Assembly: GCF_902506495.1 (NCBI RefSeq)
Contig: NZ_LR733267.1
Coordinates: forward strand, 62,001-126,000
Source of the DNA: Pseudomonas sp. 8O
GTDB lineage: Bacteria > Pseudomonadota > Gammaproteobacteria > Pseudomonadales > Pseudomonadaceae
DNA length: 64,000 bases
Direction of reading: 5' to 3'
Shown: positions 44,382 to 55,913 of the stretch, piece after piece
How positions within the stretch are numbered: the first letter of the stretch is position 1
Layout: each line of letters begins with the position of its first letter
The notes under the pieces: model-generated
Database searches by the model: none
The model's input: the letters and a program-made list of their open reading frames with translations, nothing else
Told to the model about the DNA's origin: nothing
Made by a program: the position numbers and the translations under genes

Positions 44382-44626
44382 GTGGCCCGGGTGCAATCCG
44401 GGAGGTATCTACCGACAGCCCCGGATTGCATCCGGGCTACGCCATAGTTAGCCACCTGTCACGGTTGTTGATTTCACAGATCTGGGTGCGGCGTAACCCA
44501 CCATCGATTCAATGTCTTACATCGCTTGGTGCGCGCGGCGCACCCTACGGGCTCAGAAGCGCGGACCGTAGCCCGGATGCAATCCGGGGAATATCTACCG
44601 ACAGCCTCGGATTGCATCCGGGCTAC
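44382..44626. repeat. Cluster of REP-like palindromes downstream of rgsA
   Basis: Two palindromes with arms based on GTAGCCCGGATGCAATCCGGG lie at 44382-44440 and 44578-44626. Each has the shared loop TATCTACCGACAGCC. Between them a single arm GGTGCGCGCGGCGCACCCTAC is found at 44528-44548. A related palindrome occurs at 62222-62274. Confidence 0.8.
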
Positions 44627-44635
44627 ATCATGGTT

Positions 44636-45418
44636 TCAGGCCACGCCAGCCAGCGGAAACAGCCGCTTGAAGTTGCTCGAGGTCTGCTCGGCCAAGGTCT
44701 CGTAGCTGACGCCACGCAGCACCGCCAGGTACTCGGCCACTTCACGCACGTATTGCGGCAGATTGGGCTTGCCACGATGCGGCACGGGCGCCAGGTAAGG
44801 CGAGTCGGTTTCCACCAGCAGGCGGTCGACCGGCACCTGGCGCGCCACATCGCGCAGCGCCTCGGCATTGCGGAAGGTGACGATGCCGGACAGGGAAATA
44901 TAGAAACCGATGTCCAGCGCGGCCTTGGCCATCTCCCAGTCTTCAGTGAAGCAGTGCAGCACGCCAGCCTGCGGCAGCGCCGCTTCGCGCAACAGCGCCA
45001 GGGTGTCGGCGCGGGCTTCGCGGGTATGCACGATTACCGGCTTGCCAGTGATGCGCGCCGCCTCCAGATGCAGACGGAAGGAGGCCTGCTGCAGCGCCGC
45101 GGATTCCGGCTCGTAGTGATAATCCAGGCCGGTTTCACCGATGGCCACCACCTTCGGGTGAGCCAGCTCACCGAGCAGCCAGTCCAGTGCAGGTTCTGCG
45201 CCTGGTTCCAGATCCAGTGGATGCACGCCCACCGAGCAATCGACGTCGTCATAACGCTCGGCCAGGCTCTTGACCGTGGCAGCGTTGTCGGCGCTGACAC
45301 CGATGCACAGAAAATGCCCGACGCCAGCGGCGCGAGCCGCATCCAGGGCAGCATCCAGCGAGCCACCATGGGCAGCGAGGTCGAGACGATCAAGGTGGCA
45401 ATGGGAGTCGATCAGCAC
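44636..45418 (-). CDS. TatD family metal-dependent hydrolase
   Basis: This 260-residue protein has the TatD signature: the N-terminal metal ligand pair in DSHCHLD, IGETGLDYHYE, HCFTEDWEMA and LVETDSPYLAPVPHRGKPN. TatD-type enzymes are 3'-5' exonucleases or DNases that use divalent metals. The gene precedes pilZ and holB in the core block and faces rgsA from the other strand. The family includes several paralogues, so the symbol is left open. Confidence 0.92.
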   Translation of the reverse strand: MLIDSHCHLDRLDLAAHGGSLDAALDAARAAGVGHFLCIGVSADNAATVKSLAERYDDVDCSVGVHPLDLEPGAEPALDWLLGELAHPKVVAIGETGLDYHYEPESAALQQASFRLHLEAARITGKPVIVHTREARADTLALLREAALPQAGVLHCFTEDWEMAKAALDIGFYISLSGIVTFRNAEALRDVARQVPVDRLLVETDSPYLAPVPHRGKPNLPQYVREVAEYLAVLRGVSYETLAEQTSSNFKRLFPLAGVA

Positions 45419-45531
45419 AGCGGGAAAACTCGGGCAAAGGGAAAACCCGAATTGTAATCGAAAGCGGCAGGTGTCTGGACGCTCTGAGGGGATGCTTCGG
45501 CCGCGAGGGTAGTCTGCTCGCGGCCGGCGGG

Positions 45532-45888
45532 TTACATGGTGTGAGTCGGACGGTCGGACTTCAGCGCGCCAGCGAGATAGGTTTCGATCTTGTTGCGAGC
45601 GGTGTTATCGCCGTCGTTGAATTGCACGCCGACACCGGCGGCACGGTTGCCCTGAGCGCCTTTAGGGGTGATCCACACTACCTTGCCGGCCACCGGAATC
45701 TTCTCCGGCTCGTCCATCAGGTTGAGCAGCATGAACACTTCGTCACCGAGCTTGTAGCTCTTGTTGGTAGGTATGAAGAGACCGCCATTCTTGATGAAAG
45801 GCATGTAGGCCGCGTAGAGCACGGACTTGTCCTTGATGGTCAGGGACAAGATTCCGTTACGGGGACCCAGATTGGGTGGCAGGCTCAT
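45532..45888 (-). CDS. pilZ: Type IV pilus assembly protein PilZ
   Basis: This 118-residue PilZ domain protein contains NGGLFIPTNKSYKLGDEVFM and GVGVQFNDGDNTARNKIETY. It lacks the N-terminal RxxxR c-di-GMP motif, as does the founding PilZ of P. aeruginosa, which acts in pilus assembly through PilB and FimX. It lies between tatD and holB, as in P. aeruginosa. Confidence 0.92.
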   Translation of the reverse strand: MSLPPNLGPRNGILSLTIKDKSVLYAAYMPFIKNGGLFIPTNKSYKLGDEVFMLLNLMDEPEKIPVAGKVVWITPKGAQGNRAAGVGVQFNDGDNTARNKIETYLAGALKSDRPTHTM

Positions 45889-46014
45889 CAGCGCATTCCT
45901 GGCGTTTATTGCTTAATGGCTGATTCTAGGGCTTGTTCATGCCCATGCGCAAACAACCGGGTGGCAGGCAACCAGCAGAATGTGACGCCCTGCCGAATCC
46001 GGCTCTCGCGCTGG

Positions 46015-47641
<1,627 letters not shown>

Positions 47642-48697
47642 TTATTCGGTTTCGGCCGCCGCGCGTGGCGCGGGGCTGGAGCGGTAGTCGGCGCGACGTT
47701 TGAGCTGGTATTCGCGCACCGCGCGGTTGTGCTCGGCCAGGGTGTTGGAGAACACGTGGCTGCCGTCGCCTCGCGCGACAAAATACAGGGTGGTGCCATC
47801 GAGCGGATTGAGCGCCGCGTGAATCGCCTCACGACCGACCATGGCGATCGGCGTCGGCGGCATGCCGTCGATGGTGTAGGTGTTGTAAGGCGTTGACGTA
47901 CGCAGGTCGGCGCGTGTGATGCGGCCGTTGTAGCGTTCGCCCATGCCGTAGATGACAGTGGGGTCGGTCTGCAGGCGCATGCCGATACGCAGACGACGGA
48001 CGAACACGCCAGCGATCTCGCCACGCTCTTCGGGTACACCGGTTTCCTTCTCGATCATCGAGGCCATGATCAGCGCATCGTAGGGCTCACGATAAGGCAA
48101 ACCTTCGGCGCGTTTCTGCCACTCCTCGGCCAATACGCTCTCAAGACGAACGTTGGCCTGCTTGAGCAGGTCCTCGTCGCTCATGCCGCTTACGTAGCGA
48201 TAGGTATCGGGGAAGAAACGCCCTTCCGGGTTCTGCCCAGCCAGGCCCAGGCGCTCCATCAACTGGGCATCGGTGAGATCGGCCAGACGCTGTTCCAGGC
48301 GCTCCTCACGGCCCAGGGCGGCGCGCACCTGGCGGAAGTTCCAGCCCTCGACCAGGGTCAGGCTGTACTGCACCACCTCACCGCGCTGCCACAGGCCGAG
48401 CATGTCTCGCGCAGTTTGCTGCGGCAGCAGGCGGTATTCGCCGCTGTGCATGGCCGGAGCGCGCAGGTTGAAGCGCCAGTACAGACGCAGCCAGAAGGCG
48501 TTGTCGATCACGCCCTCCGCCTCCAGGCGATTGAGCAGACCGCTCGGCGTGGCACCGGAGGGCACCTCCAGGAGTCTTTCCTCAGTCAGATGCAGAGGCT
48601 GCTCCAGCGCTCTCTGCTGCTGCCAGGCAGCACCCACGACTAGCAGCGCAGCCAGTAGCACGCCGCACTCAAGCAGCACCAAGATCTTGCGTAGCAC
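47642..48697 (-). CDS. mltG: Endolytic murein transglycosylase MltG
   Basis: This 351-residue membrane-anchored enzyme has one N-terminal helix (LVLLECGVLLAALLVVGAAW). The LysM-like N-domain is followed by the YceG catalytic domain with MASMIEKETGVPEERGEIAG, in which the Glu is catalytic, and RRLRIGMRLQTDPTVIYG. It is thought to release growing glycan chains. It lies three bases from pabC and nine from tmk. Confidence 0.95.
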   Translation of the reverse strand: MLRKILVLLECGVLLAALLVVGAAWQQQRALEQPLHLTEERLLEVPSGATPSGLLNRLEAEGVIDNAFWLRLYWRFNLRAPAMHSGEYRLLPQQTARDMLGLWQRGEVVQYSLTLVEGWNFRQVRAALGREERLEQRLADLTDAQLMERLGLAGQNPEGRFFPDTYRYVSGMSDEDLLKQANVRLESVLAEEWQKRAEGLPYREPYDALIMASMIEKETGVPEERGEIAGVFVRRLRIGMRLQTDPTVIYGMGERYNGRITRADLRTSTPYNTYTIDGMPPTPIAMVGREAIHAALNPLDGTTLYFVARGDGSHVFSNTLAEHNRAVREYQLKRRADYRSSPAPRAAAETE

Positions 48698-48700
48698 CAG

Positions 48701-49516
48701 TTATTTACTCAGTAGGTCGCAGACGATGGCCTGCAGTTTACGGGTGAGCGGCCCGACCGACCAGTGTCGCTCTTGCAACGCCCGTACAGGCCAGATGCCG
48801 TAAAGGCTGTTGCAGAGAAAGACTTCATCGGCATCCAGCAGTTCGTCGAAGGAAACATCGCGTAACTCGACAGACTGCCCGAGCAACTGCGCCTGCTGCA
48901 GGATCTCCGCACGCATCACGCCGGCCACGCCACAGCGCGACAGATCGGCCGTCACCAGCCCGCCGTCGATGACCAGGAACAGGTTGCTGTACACGCCCTC
49001 GATGACCCGGCCACTGCTATCGCGCATCAGGCCTTCGGCATGCTCGGCGTCCTGCCATTCGGCGCGCGCCAGTACCTGTTCCAGGCGGTTGAGGTGCTTG
49101 AGTCCAGCCAGCAAGGGCTGCTCGGCCAGACGCGTCACACAAGGAAAGAGACGAACGCCCTGCTCGGCATGGACAGCGGGGTACTGCGGCAACGGCGCCG
49201 CCTGCAGGATGCGCAGCGGCTGGCAAGGTTGCGGCGGCGCGTAGCCGCGCTGACCTTCGCCACGGGTGACGATCAACTTGGCCACGCCTTCGCCCAACTG
49301 CTCGGCGAACGCCTGTAACTCGCTTGCCATCAGTACCGGATCGTGGGGAATGGACAGGCGCTGGCAGCCATCGGCCAGGCGCGTCATATGCCGCGCCAGT
49401 AGCGGGATGCGTCCGCCACGAACGGCGATGGTCTCGAACAGACCATCGCCGTAAGCCAGGCCACGGTCGCGAACCGACAACTGCTCGCCGGGCGCGCCGT
49501 TGACCCAGCTCAGCAT
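48701..49516 (-). CDS. pabC: Aminodeoxychorismate lyase PabC
   Basis: This 271-residue PLP enzyme makes p-aminobenzoate and pyruvate from aminodeoxychorismate for folate synthesis. The sequence DRGLAYGDGLFETIAVRGGR is the class IV signature, and the PLP Lys is in GLKHLNRLEQVLARAEW. The start ATG (49516) overlaps the fabF stop by one base. Its place next to mltG and fabF is as in E. coli and P. aeruginosa. Confidence 0.95.
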   Translation of the reverse strand: MLSWVNGAPGEQLSVRDRGLAYGDGLFETIAVRGGRIPLLARHMTRLADGCQRLSIPHDPVLMASELQAFAEQLGEGVAKLIVTRGEGQRGYAPPQPCQPLRILQAAPLPQYPAVHAEQGVRLFPCVTRLAEQPLLAGLKHLNRLEQVLARAEWQDAEHAEGLMRDSSGRVIEGVYSNLFLVIDGGLVTADLSRCGVAGVMRAEILQQAQLLGQSVELRDVSFDELLDADEVFLCNSLYGIWPVRALQERHWSVGPLTRKLQAIVCDLLSK

Positions 49517-50760
49517 CAGCCGTTGAACCGACGGAACAGCAGCGAGCCGTTGGTGCCGCCGAAGCCGAAGGAGTTCGACAGAGCGATTTCGATCGGCATG
49601 GCCTTGGCCTGGTGCGGCACGAAGTCCAGGTCGCAACCTTCGTCGGGCTCATCCAGGTTGATGGTGGGCGGTGCCACCTGATCACGGATCGCCAGGATGC
49701 TGAAGATCGCCTCCACCGCACCCGCTGCACCGAGCAGGTGACCGGTCATCGACTTGGTCGAGCTGACCGACAGCTTGTAGGCATGATCGCCGAACACGCT
49801 CTTCACCGCAGCCGCCTCGGCGAGATCGCCCGCCATGGTCGAGGTGCCATGGGCGTTGATGTACTGCACCTGATCGGCATTGATACCGGCATCACGCAAG
49901 GCAGCCGCCATGCAGCGCGCCGCACCCGCGCCATCTTCGGGTGGCGAGGTCATGTGGAAGGCGTCGCCGCTCATACCAAAGCCGATCAGCTCAGCGTAGA
50001 TGGTGGCGCCACGTGCCTTGGCGTGTTCCAGCTCTTCCAGCACCAGGGCACCGGAGCCGTCGGACAGGACGAAGCCATCACGGCCCTTGTCCCACGGACG
50101 GCTGGCCTTGGTCGGCTCGTCGTTGCGCGTCGACAGCGCGCGCGCCGCACCGAAGCCGCCCATGCCCAGGCCGCAGGCCGCCATCTCGGCGCCACCGGCG
50201 ACCATCACGTCAGCTTCGCCATAGGCGATGTTGCGTGCAGCCATGCCGATGCAGTGAGTACCGGTGGTACACGCCGTGGCGATGGCGTAGTTAGGCCCCT
50301 GCAGACCCAGGTGGATCGACAGGAAACCGGAAATCATGTTGATGATCGAGCCCGGCACGAAGAACGGCGAAATGCGCCGCGGCCCCTGCTCGTGCAACGA
50401 TTTGCAGTTGTTCTCGATGTTGGTCAGGCCGCCGATGCCGGAGCCCATGGCCACACCGATACGCTCACGATTGGCGTCAGTGATGTCCAGGCCGGAATCA
50501 CGCACGGCCTGAAAGCAGGCAGCGAGACCGTACTGGATGAATAGGTCGAGCTTGCGCGCCTCCTTGGCGGAGAGATATTCCTCGACGTTGAAGCCCTTTA
50601 GCGACCCGCCAAAACGGGTGGAGTAGGCCGACAGGTCCATGTGCTCGATCAGACCGATGCCACTGCGCCCGGCCAAAATGCCCTGCCAGCTGCTCGGCAC
50701 ATCGTTACCCAGCGGCGACAGCATGCCCATACCGGTAACCACGACGCGTCTACGCGACAC
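49516..50760 (-). CDS. fabF: 3-oxoacyl-ACP synthase II FabF
   Basis: This 414-residue condensing enzyme extends acyl chains on ACP. The nucleophile Cys lies in [18 protein letters not shown], and the two His are in [17 protein letters not shown] and [16 protein letters not shown]. It is near the acpP and fabG genes in a fatty-acid synthesis cluster. A hairpin terminator follows acpP and separates it partly from fabF. Confidence 0.97.
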   Translation of the reverse strand: MSRRRVVVTGMGMLSPLGNDVPSSWQGILAGRSGIGLIEHMDLSAYSTRFGGSLKGFNVEEYLSAKEARKLDLFIQYGLAACFQAVRDSGLDITDANRERIGVAMGSGIGGLTNIENNCKSLHEQGPRRISPFFVPGSIINMISGFLSIHLGLQGPNYAIATACTTGTHCIGMAARNIAYGEADVMVAGGAEMAACGLGMGGFGAARALSTRNDEPTKASRPWDKGRDGFVLSDGSGALVLEELEHAKARGATIYAELIGFGMSGDAFHMTSPPEDGAGAARCMAAALRDAGINADQVQYINAHGTSTMAGDLAEAAAVKSVFGDHAYKLSVSSTKSMTGHLLGAAGAVEAIFSILAIRDQVAPPTINLDEPDEGCDLDFVPHQAKAMPIEIALSNSFGFGGTNGSLLFRRFNG

Positions 50761-50810
50761 AGCAATCTCCTCTTGTTCTACTCAGGCGCCACATGCGCCT
50801 TGCACGTAAA

Positions 50811-50847
50811 GAAAAACCGCACGCCTGATTAGGGCAGTGCGGCTTTT
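50811..50847 (-). terminator. Terminator between acpP and fabF
   Basis: On the minus strand AAAAGCCGCAC pairs with GTGCGGTTTTT, with a 14-base loop and a following T-run. It lies just after the acpP stop. Termination here would allow the high acpP level needed relative to fabF. Confidence 0.75.
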
Positions 50848-50871
50848 CTCGATCAGAAAGCTGACTGTGAC

Positions 50872-51108
50872 TTATTGCGCGTGGGCAGTCACGTAGTCGA
50901 TAGCTTCTTGAACGGTGGTGATTTTCTCAGCTTGCTCGTCCGGGATCTCGGTCTCGAATTCTTCCTCGAGAGCCATCACCAGCTCAACGGTGTCAAGAGA
51001 GTCGGCACCCAGGTCTTCAACGAAGGAAGCGCTGTTGGTTACTTCCTCTTCCTTGACGCCAAGTTGCTCAGCAACGATTTTCTTGACGCGTTCTTCGATG
51101 GTGCTCAT
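50872..51108 (-). CDS. acpP: Acyl carrier protein
   Basis: This 78-residue acidic protein carries the phosphopantetheine attachment site in [18 protein letters not shown], where the DSL Ser is modified. The sequence is almost standard for the bacterial type II ACP. The gene lies 230 bases after fabG and before fabF, the classic order. It has its own terminator, consistent with high expression from a separate promoter. Confidence 0.99.
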   Translation of the reverse strand: MSTIEERVKKIVAEQLGVKEEEVTNSASFVEDLGADSLDTVELVMALEEEFETEIPDEQAEKITTVQEAIDYVTAHAQ

Positions 51109-51336
51109 ACCTTGTTTTCACTCCTATTGGACAAATCCAGGCAGCTGGTAGCGGCCAAGTGTATAGAAAGGGTTTTTAGCATTTCAAGCTGAATGCCGGG
51201 GAGCCCCCAGGAACACTTCAACGATCTGTCTATAAACCTGTTGCAGCTTTATAACGGATTTTAGACAGCGACTATGACAGTTTTCTGATGGCTCGCGTCA
51301 CATTCGAGAGCCTCCGGACATTCGGAGGCGCCCTTT

Positions 51337-52080
51337 TTAGCTCATGTACATACCGCCATTCACCGGGATAGTAGCCCCAGTGACGTATCCTGCGCCATCA
51401 GAAGCCAGGAAACCGACCACCTTGGCGATCTCTTCGGCCTGCCCCAAACGGCCCAGCGGAATCTGCGTCAGCAGCGCGTCGCGCTGGCCTTCCGGCAGCT
51501 CACGGGTCATATCGGTGTCGATGAAACCTGGAGCCACCGAGTTGACCGTGATACCACGCGAACCAACCTCACGCGCCAGCGCGCGGCTGAAACCTTCCAG
51601 ACCAGCCTTGGCTGCAGCGTAGTTGACCTGACCGGCATTGCCCATCGCACCGACCACGGAGCCGATGTTGATGATGCGCCCGAAACGCGCCTTGGTCATG
51701 CCACGCAGCACAGCCTTGGACAGACGGTAGAGGCTGTTCAGGTTGGTATTGATGACATCATGCCATTCGTCGTCCTTCATCCGCAGCATCAGGTTATCGC
51801 GGGTGATGCCGGCGTTGTTGACCAGGATCAGCGGCTGACCAAGATGTTGCTGAATATGTTCAAGGGTGGTGGCAACCGATTCGTCATTGCTTACGTCGAG
51901 CACCAGGCCGGCGCCTTCGACGCCATTGGCCTTGAGGGTTTCAGCGATGCGCTCGGCACCCGAGGCGCTGGTGGCAGTGCCGATGACGATGGCACCCTGA
52001 CGACCCAGTTCCAGGGCGATTGCCTGACCGATGCCACGGCTGGCGCCGGTGACCAGCGCGACCTTACCTTGCAGACTCAT
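51337..52080 (-). CDS. fabG: 3-oxoacyl-ACP reductase FabG
   Basis: This 247-residue short-chain dehydrogenase has ALVTGASRGIGQAIALELGR for NADP binding, NNAG at LVNNAGITRDNLMLRM, and the catalytic YAAAKAGLEGFSRALARE with Tyr and Lys. It reduces the beta-keto acyl-ACP. A GC-rich hairpin with a short T-run follows on the plus strand (51310-51340). It is preceded by fabD and followed by acpP. Confidence 0.97.
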   Translation of the reverse strand: MSLQGKVALVTGASRGIGQAIALELGRQGAIVIGTATSASGAERIAETLKANGVEGAGLVLDVSNDESVATTLEHIQQHLGQPLILVNNAGITRDNLMLRMKDDEWHDVINTNLNSLYRLSKAVLRGMTKARFGRIINIGSVVGAMGNAGQVNYAAAKAGLEGFSRALAREVGSRGITVNSVAPGFIDTDMTRELPEGQRDALLTQIPLGRLGQAEEIAKVVGFLASDGAGYVTGATIPVNGGMYMS

Positions 52081-52095
52081 ATTCGTTCTCCTTTC

Positions 52096-53034
52096 TCAAG
52101 CCAACGCAGCGCGAGCGGCGGCGAAAGCTTCGGGGGTATCCAGATTGTAAGTGTTGATGCCTTTGACACAGCGCTTGTTCAGGCCGCCCAGCACCTTGCC
52201 AGGACCGCACTCGACCAGATCGGTCACACCCTGCTCTGACAGCCGCACCATCGACTCGACCCAGCGTACCGGGCTGTAGAGCTGCGCCAGCAGATCAGCC
52301 TTGAGAGTGGCCAGATCGGACACCACGGCGGCACTGACGTTCTGCACCAGCGGGATCTGCGGCGCCTGCCAGTTCAGCGCCTCGACCGACTCGGCGAAAC
52401 GCTCGGCGGCCGGCTTCATCAGGGCGCAGTGCGACGGCACACTGACCGGCAGCGCCATGGCGCGCTTGGCACCACGAGCCTTGCACGCCTCGATGGCACG
52501 CTCGACGGCAGCCGCGCTGCCGGCGATAACCACCTGGCCAGGGGCGTTGAAGTTGACCGCGCTGACTACATCGCCCTGCGCGGCTTCGGCACAGGCGGCC
52601 AGTACGTCGGCGTCTTCCAGACCGAGGATGGCGGCCATGCCGCCCTGCCCGGCCGGCACGGCCTGTTGCATCAGCTGACCACGACGCTCTACCAGCTTCA
52701 CCGCATCGGCAAAGGCGATGCTGCCTGCGGCGACCAGCGCGGAGTATTCACCCAGGCTATGACCGGCAACGAAAGCCGGCTTGGCACCGCCATCGGCCTG
52801 CCACAGACGCCACAGGGCGATGGAAGCAGTGAGGATGGCCGGCTGGGTCTTGTCGGTCTGGTTCAGTTGCTCTTCCGGACCTTGCTGGGTCAGTGCCCAG
52901 AGGTCGTAGCCGAGCGCTTCGGACGCCTCGCCGAAAGTATCGAGCACCAGCTTCTGCTGGGCGCCGTGGTCGGCAAGCATGGCCAGGGCTTGCGAGCCTT
53001 GGCCGGGGAAGACGAATGCGAGGGATGCAGACAT
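52096..53034 (-). CDS. fabD: Malonyl-CoA:ACP transacylase FabD
   Basis: This 312-residue enzyme loads malonate onto ACP. It has FVFPGQGSQ at the start, the nucleophile Ser in VAGHSLGEYSALVAAG and the His in VSVPSHCALMKPAAERFAES. It lies between plsX and fabG in the fatty-acid cluster, 15 bases upstream of the fabG start. Confidence 0.97.
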   Translation of the reverse strand: MSASLAFVFPGQGSQALAMLADHGAQQKLVLDTFGEASEALGYDLWALTQQGPEEQLNQTDKTQPAILTASIALWRLWQADGGAKPAFVAGHSLGEYSALVAAGSIAFADAVKLVERRGQLMQQAVPAGQGGMAAILGLEDADVLAACAEAAQGDVVSAVNFNAPGQVVIAGSAAAVERAIEACKARGAKRAMALPVSVPSHCALMKPAAERFAESVEALNWQAPQIPLVQNVSAAVVSDLATLKADLLAQLYSPVRWVESMVRLSEQGVTDLVECGPGKVLGGLNKRCVKGINTYNLDTPEAFAAARAALA

Positions 53035-53161
53035 GAATAAGTCCCTTGAGTCGAAAAACCAACGCCAGGCGAGCCTGGCGCAGCAAACTGACAGTTGGAT
53101 GACAGGCTGCGTGCCGCGGTCACATCAGGCCGCCAGTCACGCCCCGAAAAACATGACGAGT

Positions 53162-54172
53162 TTACAGCAACAAGTCCTCGAGGCGACCATGCAGTCGCTG
53201 CGGCAAATTTTCCCGCACCTCGCGCAGCGCACAGCGAATGGCGCTCTGAAAGCTTTCCTGGCCTGCAGCACCGTGGCTCTTGACCACGATGCCCTGCAGA
53301 CCGAGAAAGCTCGCACCATTGTGCCTGGCTGGCGCCAGATCAGCCTTGAGGCGGCGCAGCAGCGGCATCGCCAGGGCACCAATCGCCTGGGCGAACAACC
53401 CCTCGCTGAACAGCGTCTCGACCCGCCCGGTGATCATCCTGGCCAGGCCTTCGCTGGATTTGAGCAGGATATTGCCAACGAAACCGTCGCACACCACGAC
53501 ATCGGCTTCGCCGCGATACATGCCGTCGCCCTCTATGTAGCCGATGAAGTTCAGTCCATGCGCCTGCTGCAGCATATTGGCCGCCAGCTTGACCTGCTGA
53601 TTACCCTTGATGTCTTCGGTACCGACATTGAGCAAGGCAACCCGCGGCCGGGACACGCCCAGCGTCTCTGCCGCCACGGCACCCATGATCGCGAACTGAT
53701 AGAGATGCTCGGCGCTGCAATCGACATTGGCACCCAGATCCAGCAGGTAGCAGTGACCGCGCTCAGTGGGAATCGGGCTGACCATCGCTGGCCGGTCGAT
53801 ACCCGGCAGCGTCTTGAGCACATAACGCGACAGCGCCATCAACGCACCGGTATTGCCAGCACTGACGCAGGCATGCGCCTTATGCTGCCGCACCAACTCC
53901 AGCGCCACGCGCATCGAGGCGTCGGGCTTGCCACGCAGAGCCTGGGCCGGACGTTCGTCCATGGCGATCACTTCGCTGGCGTGATGAACCTGCAGGCGCG
54001 AGCGATCCACGCCGGACTGGCGAGCGAGCTGTTCTTCGATGAGGGGAGCTTGACCAACGACGGTCAGGTGCAGCGAGGGGAATTCGGCCAACGCAGAAAT
54101 GCAGGCCGGAACAATGCAGTGGGGACCGAAGTCCCCACCCATTGCATCAATCGCGATGATCGAGACAGACAA
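53162..54172 (-). CDS. plsX: Phosphate acyltransferase PlsX
   Basis: This 336-residue protein makes acyl-phosphate from acyl-ACP for phosphatidic acid synthesis. The start is [20 protein letters not shown]. Other typical segments are [20 protein letters not shown] and [20 protein letters not shown]. It directly follows rpmF by three bases, giving a rpmF-plsX-fabD operon. Confidence 0.96.
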   Translation of the reverse strand: MSVSIIAIDAMGGDFGPHCIVPACISALAEFPSLHLTVVGQAPLIEEQLARQSGVDRSRLQVHHASEVIAMDERPAQALRGKPDASMRVALELVRQHKAHACVSAGNTGALMALSRYVLKTLPGIDRPAMVSPIPTERGHCYLLDLGANVDCSAEHLYQFAIMGAVAAETLGVSRPRVALLNVGTEDIKGNQQVKLAANMLQQAHGLNFIGYIEGDGMYRGEADVVVCDGFVGNILLKSSEGLARMITGRVETLFSEGLFAQAIGALAMPLLRRLKADLAPARHNGASFLGLQGIVVKSHGAAGQESFQSAIRCALREVRENLPQRLHGRLEDLLL

Positions 54173-54175
54173 GGA

Positions 54176-54358
54176 TTACTCGTCAGCGCCCTTGTCGATC
54201 ACTTTACGACCGCGGTACACGCCTTCCGGAGAAACGTGGTGGCGCAGGTGAACTTCACCGGTGCTCTTCTCTACGGACAGGGTGCTGGCCTCGAGGGCGT
54301 CGTGCGAACGACGCATGTCGCGGGCGGAACGGGATTTTTTGTTCTGCTGAACAGCCAT
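54176..54358 (-). CDS. rpmF: 50S ribosomal protein L32
   Basis: This 60-residue basic protein begins [20 protein letters not shown], the L32 signature. The zinc Cys residues found in some L32 forms are absent (the Cys-free type). It lies between yceD and plsX as in most gammaproteobacteria. Confidence 0.97.
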   Translation of the reverse strand: MAVQQNKKSRSARDMRRSHDALEASTLSVEKSTGEVHLRHHVSPEGVYRGRKVIDKGADE

Positions 54359-54371
54359 AATTCATTAACTC

Positions 54372-54899
54372 CTAAACGTTTGGGTCACGCTTTAACTGCG
54401 CCAATACACTGAACGGGTTGGACCGCGATACCTCGTCCTCGCCTGGCTCGGGCTCATCGAGACCGTCCGGCTGCTGGCAATCACCTGGGGCATGAGCAGG
54501 AACGATGGGCAAGGCGAGAAGCAACTCTTCCTCGACCAGACCAAGCAGTTCCAGCGGCTCTTCGCCCACTTCCAGCACGTCGTAGCCCTTAGGCAAGGAC
54601 TGAGTGTTCGCTCCAACCCGAACCACTGCGTATTCACATTCGCTGCGGATGGGTAGCGCGACCAGCTCCAGACAACGCTGGCAGACCATTTTGACCTCAA
54701 CCTCGAGCTCACTGCGGATAACCACAGTTTTCTGCTCGTCACGGGCGAAATGAAACTTCGCCTGCACCGCGCCAACCGTATCGGAAAGCGGGTCACAGAG
54801 ACGCGGCAGGCTGGCCAGTTCGAGCTGCCCCTCTAGGGTAGCTTCGCGGTCGGCGAGCTTGCGCGGATCAACGTGAGGTGGAATCGGCCCATTCAACAT
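54372..54899 (-). CDS. yceD: YceD/DUF177 family protein
   Basis: This 175-residue protein has the DUF177 core around VCQRCLELVALPIRSECEY with a CXXC pair and the acidic C-terminal tail. Members are linked to 23S rRNA accumulation and are encoded upstream of rpmF, as here. It is 13 bases from rpmF and starts the rpmF-plsX operon. Confidence 0.92.
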   Translation of the reverse strand: MLNGPIPPHVDPRKLADREATLEGQLELASLPRLCDPLSDTVGAVQAKFHFARDEQKTVVIRSELEVEVKMVCQRCLELVALPIRSECEYAVVRVGANTQSLPKGYDVLEVGEEPLELLGLVEEELLLALPIVPAHAPGDCQQPDGLDEPEPGEDEVSRSNPFSVLAQLKRDPNV

Positions 54900-54959
54900 A
54901 GGCGCAGCATTCTAGGGATGCACCCCGCCCATGTCAAAGGAAATTCAGCCTGTCTTCAG

Positions 54960-55232
54960 GGGCACCTCTAAAAACCACCTGCGTTGCCATCGCGGCGTTA
55001 AAAACAGACTCACAGCCGAAGGCTGAACGCGCTTTAGCGCGGCCCCAAAGGGGTGAGCGAAGCGAATCAAGTGCTCATTTACAGCGCGTAAAGTCGGGCG
55101 CGACCCCGGTCGTTTTTCGCCTGCTTTTGTGGGGCCGCCATCGGTATTGCGCTGACTGCCTCGGCTCGGGCTTCCTGCTTCGCTCTACCTCCTGCATCCT
55201 TACAGTCGTCGCCTACGTTTTTAGAGGCGCCC
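54960..55232. mobile_element. MITE-like element between yceD and maf
   Basis: The 273-base segment has terminal inverted repeats GGGCACCTCTAAAAAC at the left and GTTTTTAGAGGCGCCC at the right, which agree at 15 of 16 positions. The interior holds a palindrome around GCGCGCTTTAGCGCGG and a CTCATTTACAGCGCGTAAAG segment shared with 44027-44096. No transposase is encoded and no target duplication was evident. It most likely is a non-autonomous insertion element. Confidence 0.7.
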
Positions 55233-55286
55233 ACAAGTAGCGGCAATCAGTAGAATTTCCCACCCGCCTATATAAAGGAAGAGAAC

Positions 55287-55868
55287 ATGCCCGCGCTGCT
55301 GCTCGCCTCCAGCTCACCCTACCGTCGCGAGCTGCTCGACCGCCTGCAACTGCCCTTTGCCTGGCAATCGCCGAGCATCGACGAAACCCGCCTGCCCGGT
55401 GAAGCAGCCATCGACCTGGTCAAGCGCCTGGCCGAAGAAAAGGCCCGCGCCCTCGCCGCCAACCATTCTGAGCATCTGATCATCGGCTCGGACCAGGTCG
55501 CCGTACTCGGCGATGGACAAATACTCGGCAAACCCCACGATCTGCCGAGAGCCCAGCAGCAGCTGCGCGCCGCCAGCGGCAGCAGCGTCACCTTCCTCAC
55601 CGGCCTGGCGCTGCTCAACACCAGCAGCGGCAGGTGCCAGGTGGACTGCGTGCCTTTCACCGTGCACTTCCGCCAACTTAGCGACGAGCAAATCTTGCGC
55701 TATCTGCAACGCGAGCAACCATTCGACTGCGCCGGCAGCTTCAAATCGGAAGGCCTGGGCATCAGCCTGTTTCGCAGCACCGAAGGCGAAGACGCCACCA
55801 GCCTGATCGGCCTGCCGCTGATTCGCCTGGCGGACATGCTACTGAACGAAGGTGTCGAGATTCCTTGA
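55287..55868 (+). CDS. Maf-family nucleoside triphosphate pyrophosphatase (YceF type)
   Basis: This 193-residue protein has the Maf signature SSSPYRRELLDRLQLPF, then ESIGSDQVAVLGDGQ-like IIGSDQVAVL and a KPHDLPRAQQQLRAASGSSV segment. YceF proteins hydrolyse modified nucleotides such as m7GTP and exclude them from nucleic acids. It faces sppA across a hairpin terminator and lies after the yceD-side mobile element. Confidence 0.92.
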   Translation: MPALLLASSSPYRRELLDRLQLPFAWQSPSIDETRLPGEAAIDLVKRLAEEKARALAANHSEHLIIGSDQVAVLGDGQILGKPHDLPRAQQQLRAASGSSVTFLTGLALLNTSSGRCQVDCVPFTVHFRQLSDEQILRYLQREQPFDCAGSFKSEGLGISLFRSTEGEDATSLIGLPLIRLADMLLNEGVEIP

Positions 55869-55879
55869 GCCATCAACGA

Positions 55880-55904
55880 AGAAGGCCCGCTACGCGGGCC
55901 TTCT
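55880..55904. terminator. Bidirectional hairpin between maf and sppA
   Basis: AGAAGGCCCGC pairs with GCGGGCCTTCT around a three-base loop. It lies between the stop codons of the convergent maf and sppA genes. There is no long T-run on either side, so the efficiency is uncertain. Confidence 0.6.
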
Positions 55905-55913
55905 CCACATACA

